Origin: Macquaria australasica | Taxonomy: Eukaryota > Chordata > Actinopteri > Centrarchiformes > Percichthyidae | Direction of reading: 5' to 3' | Length of the DNA: 64,000 bases | NCBI GenBank assembly: GCA_005408345.1 | Contig: SEMN01000008.1 | Location: 1,054,001-1,118,000, forward strand | Shown here: one piece after another, positions 36,811 through 49,941 of the stretch | How positions within the stretch are numbered: position 1 is the stretch's first letter | How the letters are laid out: every line of letters starts with the position of its first letter | The notes under the pieces: generated by a model | What the model was told of the DNA's origin: nothing | What the model saw: the letters and a program-made list of their open reading frames with translations, nothing else | The model's database searches: none | Translations under genes and position numbers: made by a program

Positions 36811-37231
36811 TTTCTCTGATAGAACACATTACCCTGTTTGTGAAAACACATTTTCACCCACCGTCTTTTCTTGGGAAAGATGTAGCGATGTAGTCTATTT
36901 TATGTGTGGGGTTTGTTTGGAGTAAATAGGAGAAGAACTGGGTTGTTAGCATGTGCAGTGGTAGCTGCCATGGATGAACAGACAATGAGAAGAGCACCAC
37001 CTGCAGATCCTCAAACTTAATTTACATAAAGAAAAGAAAAGGAAAGAAAAGTTAAGGAGAGTGAAAAAAAGTGTCACACTTTGGCCCACACTGTTCGATT
37101 GACAGATGGAGATCAAATCAAAATAGGAAAGTTATTGATTAACATTCTAATTGTGAAATTTGTAACACAAAAAAAGGGAACATACAGATAGCCACACAAA
37201 ATACACAAGCATATACACGTATTCTCATATA

Positions 37232-37232
37232 T

Positions 37233-37284
<52 letters not shown>
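37232..37284 (+). repeat. (CA)n microsatellite
   Basis: About 26 CA units, the longest in the window; the minus-strand ORFs with VCVCVC runs come from it. Confidence 0.95.
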
Positions 37285-37286
<2 letters not shown>

Positions 37287-38049
37287 CCTCTTGGCAGATG
37301 GTGAACCATGAGGTCGACAGGGCTGTAAAACAAGCCTGTTCTCTTTGTCCACCTACGCAGCACTTTGCACAGTGTGTCTATCAGATGGCGGCTCTTTATC
37401 AAGGTGTGGCTGACACTGGCTCCACACAAAGCTCTGTTAAATAGGAATATAGTCGGCCCCGCTGCTAATAACTGGGGTGCTGTGGCTGGACTCACATCAC
37501 TGCCAGGCACCTCTCTCTCTTATCGCTGCCATTTTGCACTCAGACACATAAACATTTACAGCCGTGTGTGTAAATGACTTAACTGACAACACTGCCTGCT
37601 TCCTACTTGTAAATTTAGTCATGCGGAAATGTGTAGCAACACGTACTGTAGATATAGATATGTAACCTGCAGTTTGGATTTCTTTGATATGAACCATGGA
37701 GGAAAAAAAAGAATAAGAAGAAAAAGAAAAAGAAAAGACTTTGTTGTTTATTGGGATTGTTAAAGTACATATTACTCAGTTACAAGCAAACCAGAGCCTT
37801 TAGGCCAAAGTGACATGGAGTCCAAAGCACCTTGTTTATTTTTTGACTTTGGTAATGGGAGAGTCAAACCAAATCTGACTTGAAGCAAGTATTTCTGTGG
37901 TCTTCATCCAAATTAAGAAACAGCTAAATATATATATTTTATCCTGCCCAATCATAAAGCTTGTATGTTGTTAACGTCAGTTTCTTCTTATACCCATATA
38001 TTCATGCATTTAACAACTTAAGACATAAACCCTGCCATTTTTGGGGGCT

Positions 38050-39800
38050 GTTCCCCGTTTCATTAGGGACTCCGTTCAGTTCTCGTCTGGCATAACACTA
38101 CAGAGTCTGACTGACCAGCTTTAAATATGTTCCAAATACTGTTAACTCTGCTGTGTGTGAATGCACACTTTGGTGTTAGGTGTATGCGTCACTCCTGGTT
38201 ACCCTACTATATGTGTAATTATATGTTTGCATGGATGCTGGGTCTAAGAGGCATCCACCCCTGTCAATTATCAGACTGTTGGGCGGAAGAGAGGAGATTA
38301 TGCATAATTGCCAACCGTGGCTGGGCCTGGGTGTTTCCTCCTGAGTCAAATCACTGAGACAGAAGGGTGATAAGTGGATTTGCCATGCGAGCAGACAAAT
38401 GCTACGTTGCTCAACTGCATACCTGCCACTGGATTTGGCACTAGACAATATGATTAATGCTAATGTCTGCCATAAAAATAACGAGTCCAAGAATGATTCA
38501 GCTGGATTAATAAATGTTAAAATTAATTGATGTTCACAGTAAACTAATGTCTGGAGGCTTTAGGTTTAATCAAGTGCTCAGGATATCTTACTGCTCATGT
38601 TATTTTGTATCTAAAAGGCTTGAAGGTGGAATTAATTTTGATGTTTTGCACTAAGAATTAATAATTTTATCCACTACCACAGTTTTCTTACTGAATCTAA
38701 AACTTACATGATATAACTTTTCTAGTTTGCATAGATAAATAATCGTTCAGGCTTGGATGTTCATTGTGTAAAATGGAGCCATATATTGGGCAAAAGAAAC
38801 AGTCAACCTTTATAAAATGTGAGGTGGATACCATTATATCTACATTAAAACATATGACACTTTGCAAAACGAATGTCACCTGTAGAAAACATTATTTTAC
38901 CTTTTGTGTCAGGATATAATATCCCGGAAAATCCATTTTGATTGACACTCTGCTCTTATGTTACCATAGGGTTCACACAACAGAGGCTTACAGGCAATTA
39001 ATATTGAATGAGGATAAACAGAGGTGGGTAGGGTGTGGGATACATAATCTTGAGTAGTTAGTTTGTCTTGAGCTGCTGTTGTCGTAAGATTCAATCTACA
39101 AGAGGCAACTGTTGCTAAGGGTCCCATTACCTGAGTAACCGGTGATTGTTTACATTGGTCTAGTGGGTTTGCTTTCTTGCAGTGTGACAGACTATGGCTG
39201 ATTTCAGTGGGTTAAACTGCTGACAGTGACAGACCATGTGATTTCACCTCTGTCAAGTCTGCCCTTCAGTCTGTGGGTTTGCTGTTTGTCTGGGCCTTGC
39301 AGTTGGACTACAAGGTTGAGCGCACATGCCAGAAGACGAATAGGCTGAGTAGGCTTTCAAGGAGTCTGGCTGTCCATGTGTGTGACGCTGGAGTTGCAGG
39401 TAAACCCCTTTGCTTCTAAAGGTAGCTACAATAAGGTCATAGTTCAGCTCCTGTCTTCTAATACAAACTCCACGTTTATTTGTAGATGGCACATTTTCTT
39501 CATATGATGTCTTCGTTTTAAATATTTCTCAGGTTTGCCAGGTTATATTATGATATTATATATAAAAGTCTAAAGCTGCTAGCAGGAGCTAGCAACATCA
39601 AGAGGCTGAAATGTTCATTACACTAAACAAAACATTAAACAACTAAACAACATATCTATCTATATATAAACAAAGAGTTTTATCAGTAGTGAGCCTTAAC
39701 ATGTAAGGTTTGTTCTGATGGGGGCGCGTATAAGTGAAAACTATGGCATGATGGCACCAGAGGAAAGTCATGGGATCAACAAAGTCATTAGGATTCATTC
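38050..39800. other. Intergenic, possible conserved noncoding sequence
   Basis: No exon is supported. The 38250-38530 stretch (including 'gagattatgcataattgcc' and 'gattcagctggattaataaatg') lacks repeat signatures and contains ATGCATAATT-type homeodomain/POU-like motifs. It is a candidate enhancer upstream of ttll10. Confidence 0.25.
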
Positions 39801-39825
39801 TGCAGGATCATGAATGCCTGTAAAA

Positions 39826-39945
39826 ATTGCAACCCATCCAATGGTAGTTGAGATACTTCAGTCTGAACCAAAGTGATGGACCGACCAACCAACGGACTGA
39901 CATAGCCATCCATAGAGCCACGATGTTAGCGTGGCTAATAAAAAT
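39826..39945 (-). repeat. Fragment of the high-copy repeat seen at 15.1 kb
   Basis: 'ttgcaacccatccaatggtagttgagatacttcagtctgaaccaaagtgatggaccgaccaacc' is the reversed form of the common 'ctggactgaaatatctcaactatttgatggattgc' repeat. Confidence 0.5.
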
Positions 39946-40181
39946 GATCTCATGTGACCATACTTTACCAAACATGTACAGTACTACTAGTGAAGGGTTC
40001 TCTTCTTCTCCTCCTCTCATACTCCACCAAATCTTCAGTGTACTCTGACTCACATTAAAGAATGCATTCCTGGTCTCCATTCTAACTGCAGAGTCCCTCC
40101 TCACCAAAAAAAAGGGTCCACCTCTCCTCCCATATTGGAACATTTCTAGCCATCGCCAGCGATCTGCGAGAGCACGAGGTC

Positions 40182-43100
40182 ATGTCATCTGAGTGCTGGG
40201 TGGAGCCCTGCACTGAGGGCCAGGCAAAGGAGACGGGACTGGAGAGGCAACAAGGGGAAGAAGTGGAGAAGGAGGAAATGGAGGTTCCCTGCAGGGACAA
40301 CCAGCCAGCAGGAAGCCTGAAGCAGGAGGAGCCAGGAGGAGAACAGCCTTTGTCACCTGACATTAGTGCCATACAGGAAGGGGCATCAGAAGGTGGACTG
40401 GAGCAGGTCCAGAGGGAGGAGAGGCAGACCCAGGAAAAGAGGAAGAGGTTTTCCCACATCACTGCCGACCACGAAAGCCGGAATAGAGGGTCAGGTGTGT
40501 GGATGGAAACGTGGGACGTCAAGTGTAATGTCATTTGTTGTTCTTTCCATATGTTGATCCTTTATTGCAGCATAACAAAATACGATACAACGGTGTAAAA
40601 TAAAAAGACAATTCCCATTCAGAATCATTCTTTCATGGTCTTTGAGGCTGATGGTAGCACTTCCCAAAGTTGTTGTAATCCACTGAACCGTGCATGCAAG
40701 TTCATCAGCACAATTTACATGTACACGTAATGGAGCTTAAGTTTTTATGAATGTTTGAGTGTGCATGCATAATTTCTGTGTTTGTGGCTGTAAAATATCA
40801 GGTGCATGCCTGGTGGAGCGGTACCTTCGGAGGTCCTTCCCCAAGGGCTTGTCGACCTGCTCCTACCCAGACAGGGACAGGGAGCGGCAGGTAGAGGAGC
40901 CCCGGGGGCCTGGGCCTTTTTACTTCTTTGGAGGAGCCAATGGAGCTGAAATGTAAGTAGAGAAATATGACATAAATAATATGAAGGGTATCAATAAGGT
41001 GTTGGATTTTAGGTATTTGACTTCTAAGGAGAGATTTGCTTTCATGCCGCTGTATATTTTGTTTTGGTCCCCTTACCTGTCGAACCCTAGTTTTACACGT
41101 GAGCCCTTACCTCTGGATTGTTGTGTGATTGATTTGATCTGATACTTTTCCTTTAGAGTGAGCAGTTACTGTGAGCGCAGGGGATGGAAGAGGATTTACA
41201 ACAAGCACAGGGAGGATTTCAAGCTCAAGTGGTGTGAGACCAAATCACCAGTCAACTACTGTAACTTCAGAGAAGGTTCAGTAATTACAATATTAATCAC
41301 AGGACATAAAATGAATGCTGTATTTTACTATGAATTGTAAAAATGTACCACAATGTTACCTATCCTAAGCAAATGCCAAAGAAAACAAAACAACATTGGA
41401 CATCTGTATCTCAAAAATATAACGGATGTTTCATTTCTGTTCTCATATTGCTTTTAGTAGAAAAGAGATTTATTATGTATATATATATTCATGTGTTGTT
41501 CCCAGGTGAACAGTTGGTGTACCAGATTCCCAACAACAAGGTGCTCACCACTAAGATCGGCCTCCTCAGCAGTCTGCGGGAGTATGAGCGAGTCAGCAGC
41601 AAAGTCAACCACGGCCGAGGACTGAGGTGAGGTGGACCGCTGTGTTCCTGCCGTCTCTGTCTGCTATTCATTTCTTATCCAGACAGGCTGCAGACAGATA
41701 TAACAGCCTGTTTCCTTGATAGAATTTATAGTTGTGTCACAAATCTCCTAGCGACCATCATGGGGGTTCAACAGACACCCAGCTCTGCAAATACCGATTG
41801 AATGACATATCAGTCTGTGATACTATTTAATAAACATGGCCAAATTGCATCATCAGAAATCAGGCCTCCCATTTGAATCACACAAGCTTGGCATTGAGCA
41901 TTATGTGTGTCAATTATATAAACTATTTCAGTGGTTAATTATTAATAGTAAATGAATTCAGTTAAATGTTTTACAGGCTGATTCTTTTAACTAGTTTGTG
42001 AAATTTCAATGTCATGCGTGCGTACAAAGAAAGGTATTAAATTACCATTAGTTTATTGTATACACACTTACATACAGTGCAAGTAGGTTTCACTTCAAAT
42101 AATTAATTAGGCTACTACTTGACCTGTATATGATTACTTACAGATGAACCTAATGTTCTTTGGACAATAAACTTTAAAGCTGGAAAACGTATTTTTGGGT
42201 TCATCCCTTTTGAAGATATATAATGGACCATACTGGTACTGTAGTAATACTGTTTTAGCTCATTCACGACAAGTCCAATATACTTTATATTACTTCTGGG
42301 AATTTGCCAAATCATACTGTAGTGTTATCAATTTCTAAATGTGTTTGTCCTGTATTCCAGGCAGCCACTGGCTTCCATTCTTTTGGAAAATCAAACTTGC
42401 TTGAGTCAATCTATCACAGGGATTTTAAATCAATGTGCGCTCACAGTACAAATGTCTTACCACTCGATGACAACGTAACTGTTCAAACATTAAAAGCAAA
42501 CATGATGATCACTGTAATAGATTATTAAACTCATGTAAGTTCTCATACTGTAGTTAAATACGTTAACTTATTAGGAAAACATGGCTGTCTGAATGGACAA
42601 CACTAACACTACATTTTGTGGTTTAAACATAAAGGGGCTTTTTTATTTATCTAGAATAACTTTCTCAGGCAGTTTCAAACAGATGAGGAGGACACACAGC
42701 CATTCACTTGGACTTCCTCCTTGTTGTGTTGTACTTCACAGGGGGCTGAAAATGGAAGAGTTCATTCCCACTACCTTCCGCATGGATGTGAGAGAAGAGA
42801 GGGAGGCTTTCTTTGCCCAGCAGGAGGGTAAACATGCCCAAGCATCTCACCTACATTAACATCTTAACACATTAATATCCTGATGCAACATCAACACAAC
42901 ACTGGTTCAACTGGATTAGTGTTTATTTAGTGAGCTTTACAACACAATAGTTTGTGCCGTAGTGTTAACACAACAGTTGCCTGGTGATTGTTTAATCAAG
43001 AGGTTGAGGACATTGGAAAATAATGCACTTCACCTCCCATAAGCCCTGATAAAATCACCAGGGGAACATGCTGTTGCCATAGAGATGAGTCAGCAGAGGG

Positions 43101-46100
43101 CAGGGCTGAGACACAAACACAAGGAGAAACAGGATCTGGATGTAGAGCTGCTGAACCACTGGACAGGACTAAGACAAATGCATTTAATATTAAAAGTGAA
43201 ACATATTTTTCCTTCATTATAAGGATATGAAATGATCCACTGGTTTCTGTATTGTTTGTAGTAATACAGACACACAGCATTATGATAACCGGCGTGTACA
43301 GGTTATGACAAACATGGTTATCAGTAAGTAAACAGGAGAAAGACACAGACAGCTGGTTTAGATCTCTAGGTGACAGATGAATCTGTGGAAAAGAAGAGAA
43401 GAGAAAAGAGCAGATCAGAACACAGTAATAGGAGAATAAAAAATCTGACAACACTGTGTCTGAAATCTCTCCCTCATTCACTCACTCACTTCTCTACTTA
43501 GTAAAGAAAATAATATTTTACTCTTTAGTGAGTTGTAAATTGAGATTTTGGGCACCTATAACTCATCATTATTTTGCACCATCACATAACTTCACTGGTA
43601 GTGATACTTAGCAAAAGTTGCAATACCTCAAAGTGAGAATACTCCATTACAAGTAGAAGTCCTGCACTTATAAGTATTAGCTGCAAAAGATGCAGCCCAA
43701 AGTGCTTCACAGAGCAAGGATAAAACAGCACAGACAAAAAAGTAAAAAACAAAAAATAGGCAATAATAAATAGAATTTTGCAAGACTAAAAATTACAACA
43801 ATAATACAATAAAATGTTAAAAATATATAAAAGTAAATAAAATAAGTAAACACGGGATAAAATTGGTTTGAAAGCCATGGATTAAGACTAAAAAACTAGG
43901 GCAACAAATGATGAGGCACCTTAAGTAAAAACCAAGGTTAATTTTAAAAATGTCCACAGAGGTAGAGTCCTCAGGCAGACTGTTCCAGAGACTAGGGCCG
44001 CAGTGACTAAAAGCTTCCCATGTGTTTTTGTAGAAATCAAGAGAATAGGCCCCATCGGAGTTACATTATATTGTAGGATTATTACTGATGCATCAACATG
44101 TAAACAGCATTTTAATGTTGTAGCTTTATATACTGTTGGGTAGTTTGATAACAATGCATCAAATTTTATAGGTTGATCATATGCTTTGAATGCTCATATT
44201 CAAAGTAACTACAGTTATCATATAAATGGAGTAAAAAGTACAATATTTCTCTCCAAAATGTAGTGGAGTAGTATAAAGTAGCAGAAAATGGGAATACTCA
44301 AGTAATGTACAAGTAATATAGACTTTCATACAGTACTTGAGTAAATGTATTTAGCTACTTTCCACTACTGCATAATGTCAATTTACACATCTAGCAAAGG
44401 TATTGCCCTGTGGGATTTTTGAGAGACACAGTTTTTACACATTCAAACGCTCAAATAAAGGGGTACAAGTACATATTGTGTACTAAAGAGCAAATACGGA
44501 GTCATTTCATAAACAGCACTCATTCTCATTCATACAATAAAGAAGGTAATATAACAGGATAACACAGAACGGAAAAAAATATTGTAAAATACTGTAGCAC
44601 TATACACAACTCAGCAGTTAAGAAACAATATAGAACAGGACACCACCGAACACAACATGGGACAGTATAGCCCTGAGAAGTCTCATTCACAACATCTCTA
44701 AACAGACTAGGACTTTATATTTCATACCTGTATATGTCATACGTTTGTTGATTTTACCTGATGTACGACTGTTGCCAGGTGTGAGCATCAATGAGAGTCA
44801 TATGTGGATCTGTAAGCCCACGGGTCTGAACCAGGGCAGAGGGATCTTTCTACTGAAGAGCCAGGAGGACGTAGCCACCTTAAGACTGAAGCTGCAGCAC
44901 ATGGAGGACAGCCAGGCCAACAGGAAGATGCACCGCCACCAGCCTCAGGCTCGCATTGTCCAATAGTGGGTGAACATACGTAACTACTCGGTTGTTAAAA
45001 ATGAATATCATGACACATTTTATGTCTCGTTGTGAGAATACCTCTTGCCAGGCTTCAAGTTCTGCGCTTGTGTCCTAACCACAGTGGTTCATTTGAAAAC
45101 AACAATGGCAGCTCCTAAAGAGGTCAGCGTAGATGCTGCTATAGAATCAGTTATATCAGAACTGCAGAGTATTTCTTCATTGAAAGAAGAGCAAAGAACG
45201 GCACTGAAGGCTATTCTGCTTTTGTCTGTGGTACTTGTCAACATCTCCTTCTTCTTCATATTACACTTTCAATAAGAACGTTGATGTAGCTGTTGAAATT
45301 GTCTTGAAGGTAAACTGACATTTTGCCCTCAGTTACATTCAGAGTCCACTGCTCCTGAAAGGGAAAAAGTTTGATGTGCGCTCTTACCTTCTGATTGCCT
45401 GCACTGCGCCTTACATGGTCTTCTTTCGCCATGGATATGTGCGACTGACCTGCGACCTCTACGACCCCAGCTCCAACAACCTCTCTGCCCACCTGACCAA
45501 TCAGGTACACCTAATACTGTACAGACAGTTTAAAGGATAGGTTCACAATTTTTCAAGCCAATAAAACAATAGTCAGGTGCCCATATGAACACTGAAACAG
45601 GTTTTCTTGCTGTAATCATTCCTGTTCATTCTGGCCTTTAAAACATAGCTAAGTGGTGGGGATAAAGTCCTCATTCTGTGCAAAAAATATACTCCAATGT
45701 TTATCCGACGTTAATATGAGGCTTCAGTAGTCTGAGTTAGACAAATCAAGTGGCTATCTTTCAAACCTACTTTTAGTACAAAATTGTCTCTTTGTGTTTT
45801 CCTGTTGAGCTGCAATGGAGGGCTAGTAACACACAAAGGGAATGTTAACTTTGGGTGTTTAAAGGCACTCAGCTTGATACAAAATCATAGATTTTGATAC
45901 TCTGGGTTTGGCTTTCAATGGAGAATATTTCATGTGCATGTTAACTGTTCGACCTGTTTAAAGCCTAATGTTTACAATTTGTCTTAACTCCCATTCAACT
46001 CAAAATCATGCCTGATGAGAGATATTTGCATCCCATCTTTCTTCACATGACTTGTCCCATTATTTCCAGAGAGGCTGAATAGATCAAGCATTAGCTGTGG

Positions 46101-48791
46101 CACTAACTGTCTCTCTGCCCCTGCTGACTGCTTCATGTGTCTCCGCTCCCCCTGCTGTCCGTCTCTAGTACATGCAGAAGAAGCACCCTCTGTACAGCCA
46201 GCTAAAGGAGGACACTGTGTGGTCCATGGAGAGCTTTAACACCTACGTCAACGACAGGTTTCGGGTTGCCAAGGGTCTGCCCAGGGACTGGGTGCTGGGC
46301 ACCTTTGCCGTGAGTGCTGCTGTGTGTTGTAGCTCTCGGGGACCAATTACCAATATAATGATGGCTGTTGGTGCTTGCAGCTAATTGAGGTCGGGGTTAG
46401 GCTTGGATGATCTCATTCCTGTCTGATACATCATGTTATTTCTAAAATGAAATATCACATGTGCTGCTTGGTGGTTGGTTGTTTCCGTAGTGCCTTACAG
46501 TAAAACAAACCCCTTTTAATCTTTTTTTAATAATTGGTTGCCCCTGTTAGAATAAAAGCACAAATGCTGATAGTGACACACATTGAAGTATATACAGCAA
46601 ACCACAATGTGGCTGTTTGGTTTAACAGAATCCTGCGATTGTTTCAAATCAGAATCAAATCTGTTATTAAATCCATTCTGTGTAGAAATGGAAATCTTAC
46701 ACCATTAGGATTATTTGAAAAATCAAATAACAATTCTACACATCATGACTCTTAACTATTATATTATTATATTAATGATACATTTATTAAAGGGGGACTC
46801 CACTGATTATTCATGTCAAAGTCAATTTACTAGTAACAGCTGTGTAATGTCTTCTGTGACTCTCGAAGAGTTTCTCAGAATGACTCCACATTTTTAACAG
46901 AAAGCCTGCATTACACACTGCTGTCAAGACGCTATCAAGTTGCATTATGGGAAGTGTAGGATTGAGTGTATTTGGAGCTTAAATCATATTATGTAAACCT
47001 CTGCTGCTTTCATTTTCTTTCCATTCTTTTTAAAATCTGTCTCTCGCAATTTATGGAAGTTCAATACTAATGTCCTGGAATGTGATGAAAGCTTCTTCAC
47101 TGTGATATTACAACTTACATTACTGCACTAACACTACTACAGTGTGGCTTACTGTTTACTATTCGGTCAGGTAATGTGACACTACTGTCAGTGAGATGCA
47201 GTAATAAGCTTAAAGCTGCACAAATCATTTGTATATGCTCTGCTAAGAGTTTTAGCTTCTTATAGCTTGTTGTCAACAGAGAGGCAGTTAGCTATATTCA
47301 CCAGGGGTGCTCCGGTAGCCCACCGTATAGAATGCGTACCGCGTATTATTACCACGGTGGCGCAGATTAAAATCTTTGCTGCACGTCATCCCTTCTCTTG
47401 AAGAAATCCCACCACGCATTCTCAGATAGTGTTACGAAGAGCTGCAGCACTCCAAAATGAATGATCGGTTGACTGACTGGTTGTTTTTCCTTTCCGTGCA
47501 TCAGAAGCGCATGCAGCAGATCATGACGCAGTGTTTCTTTGCAGTCAAATCCAAGTTAGACTGTCGACTGGGCTTCTTTGACTTGATTGGCTGCGACTTC
47601 ATGGTGGATGAGGACTTCAAGGTGGGTGAGACGTTGCTGGATATCTGAATGGTGGTCAGTTTTCGTCATGTACTATTAATGTGGTTGTTTTTGGACTCAT
47701 CGTGTCTTCATGTGTTCCTCATAGGTGTGGCTGCTGGAGATGAACTGTAATCCAGCTCTCCATACGAACTGTGAAGTGCTGAAGGAGGTGATACCCGACG
47801 CTGTTGTGGAGACACTGGGTGAGCTCACATTATTACAAGCTGATCACATCTATACAGACATAAAAACTTCACTTTATTTTTTTTTCAGGTTAAGTAGAGG
47901 TTTAAAAAGTAAATTCAGCGCCACACTCAAGCAAAAAGTTCTCACCTCATTTCACTGTATGACTGGTACAGTCATAGTTCCCTTTATCAAATATGTTACT
48001 TAACTAATTTGTTTGTTCAACAGGCTGATGTGTGATACCACCCAACATGTTGTTTTTATCTGCTGTCACTCCTTCATGCTTTTTCTCTAGATTTAACTCT
48101 TGAGATCTTCAACAAGTGTCGTCTCAGGCAGAGGATTCTGCCTTTGGCCAGTCAGAGGGAGTTTGTGCTGCTGTACAACGGAGCTTTTCCTCCTGATTCT
48201 GTGCTTGCCTGCAGCAAGAGCAACACAAACAGTGAATTCAACCAGAAAAGCACCAAAAAGACCCAAAAGACTGAACCCAGAAGATGTAAGTCAGGGGCAG
48301 GGGGCAAAATTGTGCCCTCAGCATCCCCTGATAATTCTGTGAATGTCTCAGCGAGCAGTGAAGGAAGAGGTAGTTCAAAGTCTGACCACCATTGTACCAC
48401 CACCACCTCACCTCTCCATCAAAGCCCTCCGTCAGTGCAGGGACCTTCACATTTGCACAACAGCAGCATACAAATTGTTCGGAGTAAGAACGGCAGGCCT
48501 CGGGTTGAACTCAAGCTGAGCAAATGCACTTTGCATCATCATTTGAAGGCTGCAGATGACGTGAAGCACTCCAAGACTCAGCAGAAGACAAGGATCATCA
48601 TGTCGCTGTCATCACCAGCGCCAAGCGAAGGGATCTCTGTCTGTGGCTCTCCAGAGGCAATGACACCGTTCCCGCCTCGCGCTGGACCTCCTGTGTGTGA
48701 GAACAAATATGAAAGAGGAGAGGAACCCAGTGAAGAAGCACTCAGAGAGGACACAAAGATCTTAGTTCATGAGACGAAAGCGAACATGTGA
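40182..48791 (+). CDS. ttll10: Tubulin glycylase-type TTLL10, 11 coding exons
   Basis: TTLL-family ATP-grasp ligase that adds glycine chains to proteins such as tubulin. Coding exons: 40182-40494, 40802-40952, 41157-41275, 41506-41626, 42742-42827, 44779-44965, 45333-45504, 46169-46309, 47505-47621, 47725-47818, 48091-48791. All junctions are GT/AG and in phase, giving about 733 residues (human TTLL10 is 673). Residues 1-104 are Glu-rich. The catalytic core has RRGWKRI near 160, HMWICKPTGLNQGRG near 271, KKFDVRSYLLI near 337, GCDFMVDEDFK near 459 (metal-binding Asp) and LEMNCNPAL near 473 (Glu/Asn metal ligands). From about 530 the tail is Ser/Thr/Lys-rich and disordered. The frame stays open upstream of the chosen Met to a possible acceptor at 40091, so the true start may lie in an earlier exon. 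Adjacency to the miR-200 cluster, as in mammals, supports TTLL10 over TTLL3/8. Confidence 0.88.
43690..44060 (-). mobile_element. LINE RT C-terminal fragment in ttll10 intron 5
   Basis: On the minus strand, 44050-43900 encodes AFSHCGPSLWNSLPEDS followed by FKINL, the 'aPtlWNsLP...FKk.L' block that ends the reverse transcriptase of CR1/L2-type LINEs. The adjacent AT-rich stretch is probably its 3' UTR. Confidence 0.55.
45100..45270 (+). mobile_element. Fragment of a transposon-borne RecQ-like helicase ORF
   Basis: An in-frame stretch beginning MAAPKEVSVDAAIESVIS includes ISSLKEEQRTALKAIL, which resembles the start of a helicase module (SLKEEQ...ALKAfL, normally followed by a LPTGFGKS Walker A) carried in fish transposon ORFs. 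Walker A is absent here and the frame ends within 80 residues. It lies in ttll10 intron 6, just before exon 7, and is not part of TTLL10. Confidence 0.4.
45530..45960 (+). repeat. Dispersed fish repeat in ttll10 intron 7
   Basis: 'aaaggataggttcacaatttttcaag...aatagtcaggtgcccatatgaacactgaaacaggttttcttgctgtaatcattcctgttcat...aatatgaggcttcagtagtctgagttag' is a high-copy teleost repeat without coding content. Confidence 0.6.
47303..47404 (+). mobile_element. tRNA-derived SINE in ttll10 intron 8
   Basis: 'ggggtgctccggtagcccaccgtatagaatgcgtaccgcgt...cggtggcgcagattaaaatctttgctgcacgtcatcccttctct' aligns with the reverse complement of 5797-5940, with a degraded box A and box B. Confidence 0.55.
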
Positions 48792-48913
48792 TGGATTATA
48801 TGCAAACAGCTGGGATCTAAAGAGCTTCATCTAAAAAATCTACATGTTGGACATCTGGTGCTCTTTTACTCTCAGAGAAATTCAGAGAAATACTTATAAA
48901 TGTTTAATGTGAC

Positions 48914-48919
48914 AATAAA
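48914..48919 (+). terminator. ttll10 poly(A) signal
   Basis: AATAAA, 123 bp after the ttll10 stop codon, gives a short 3' UTR. Confidence 0.75.
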
Positions 48920-48949
48920 GAATGTATTTATCACTTCAATAATGATAAC

Positions 48950-49940
48950 TGGGTTCATTTTACTGTTGGGTGTAAGGAATATGTAGTAAAGAGCACCTTT
49001 GATTTCAATTTAAAAATGTTTTCTTCCATTAATGGACTTGTTCAGCACAAATCAACAGCTGTGACAAATGGATAATATATCCATTATAGTTGCGCCACTT
49101 TACAGAAACAAGAGAACAGCTCCTGTCCTGTGGAAAGCCAGAAACACTCAGACATGATTGTGTACAAACCCTCCCAGCATCTTACTGCAATTCTTACCAG
49201 GAAGCTCTCAACACAAGGCTCCACTCTCAAGTTGTTGTTTTGACTGCAGCCCTTCACCTCTATGTTTCATAACTCATAATTATCTCACCTGCCCATTCAT
49301 ATTCAGGCTCTGTGCATGTAAACACAGGCAGGCATGGTCCCATCTTTCCCAACAGGTTACTTGCTTCATCCACATGCTTCTCAACAAGGAGGCTGAGTGC
49401 ATCACAGAGCCTGACTTATCAACATGAAGAGGTGTAATATCTGTAGGAGCTGCGTTTTTTTAAACCTACAAATAGCCAGCTTGCATTTAAATGATTTTTA
49501 TTTATCATGCTGAAGCGTCAGCAGGTTTCCAGTGTGAGTTCAGAGGGCAGAACAACCGAACTGAGGAAGCTGCTCAGTTCTCTGCAGACAGCCACCTGAC
49601 AGGAAGGAAGGAACAACTACGCTGCAACTCGATAAAAACTTCTTGCCACTTTTATCTTCAATTCCTCTTCAGAAGCTTTAACACCTTTGTTCTCTATGGA
49701 AATATACTCTACATGCTGGCAAAAAGGGGGAACTAGAGCTTAGCAGCCACCCGCCATTCCCTCCCCTTCTCCAGCGCGCAATATCCTCTTTTGGACCCAA
49801 CCAACCCCCATTTTTATGTTATCTCTTTGGTTTTAGTGTGGCACACACGCACGCAGTGGGGATGAGTGTCTGGGCAGATGGTGCTCAGTGTGTGGACTAG
49901 AAGCTGAGACAAGGTGGAGAGGGATAGACTCTTGGTCCGT
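48950..49940. other. Spacer between ttll10 and the plekhn1-like gene
   Basis: This roughly 1-kb gap must hold the upstream gene's end and the downstream gene's promoter and 5' UTR. No TATA box or CpG island is obvious. The 49740-49940 part is GC-richer and probably contains the start site. Confidence 0.35.
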
Positions 49941-49941
49941 C

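Noticed and set aside
40082..40534. 150-residue minus-strand ORF
   Set aside because: It is the antisense shadow of the Glu-rich first ttll10 coding exon.
42996..43481. 161-residue minus-strand ORF
   Set aside because: It lies in a ttll10 intron, has low-complexity hydrophobic content, and no splice sites or motifs support it.
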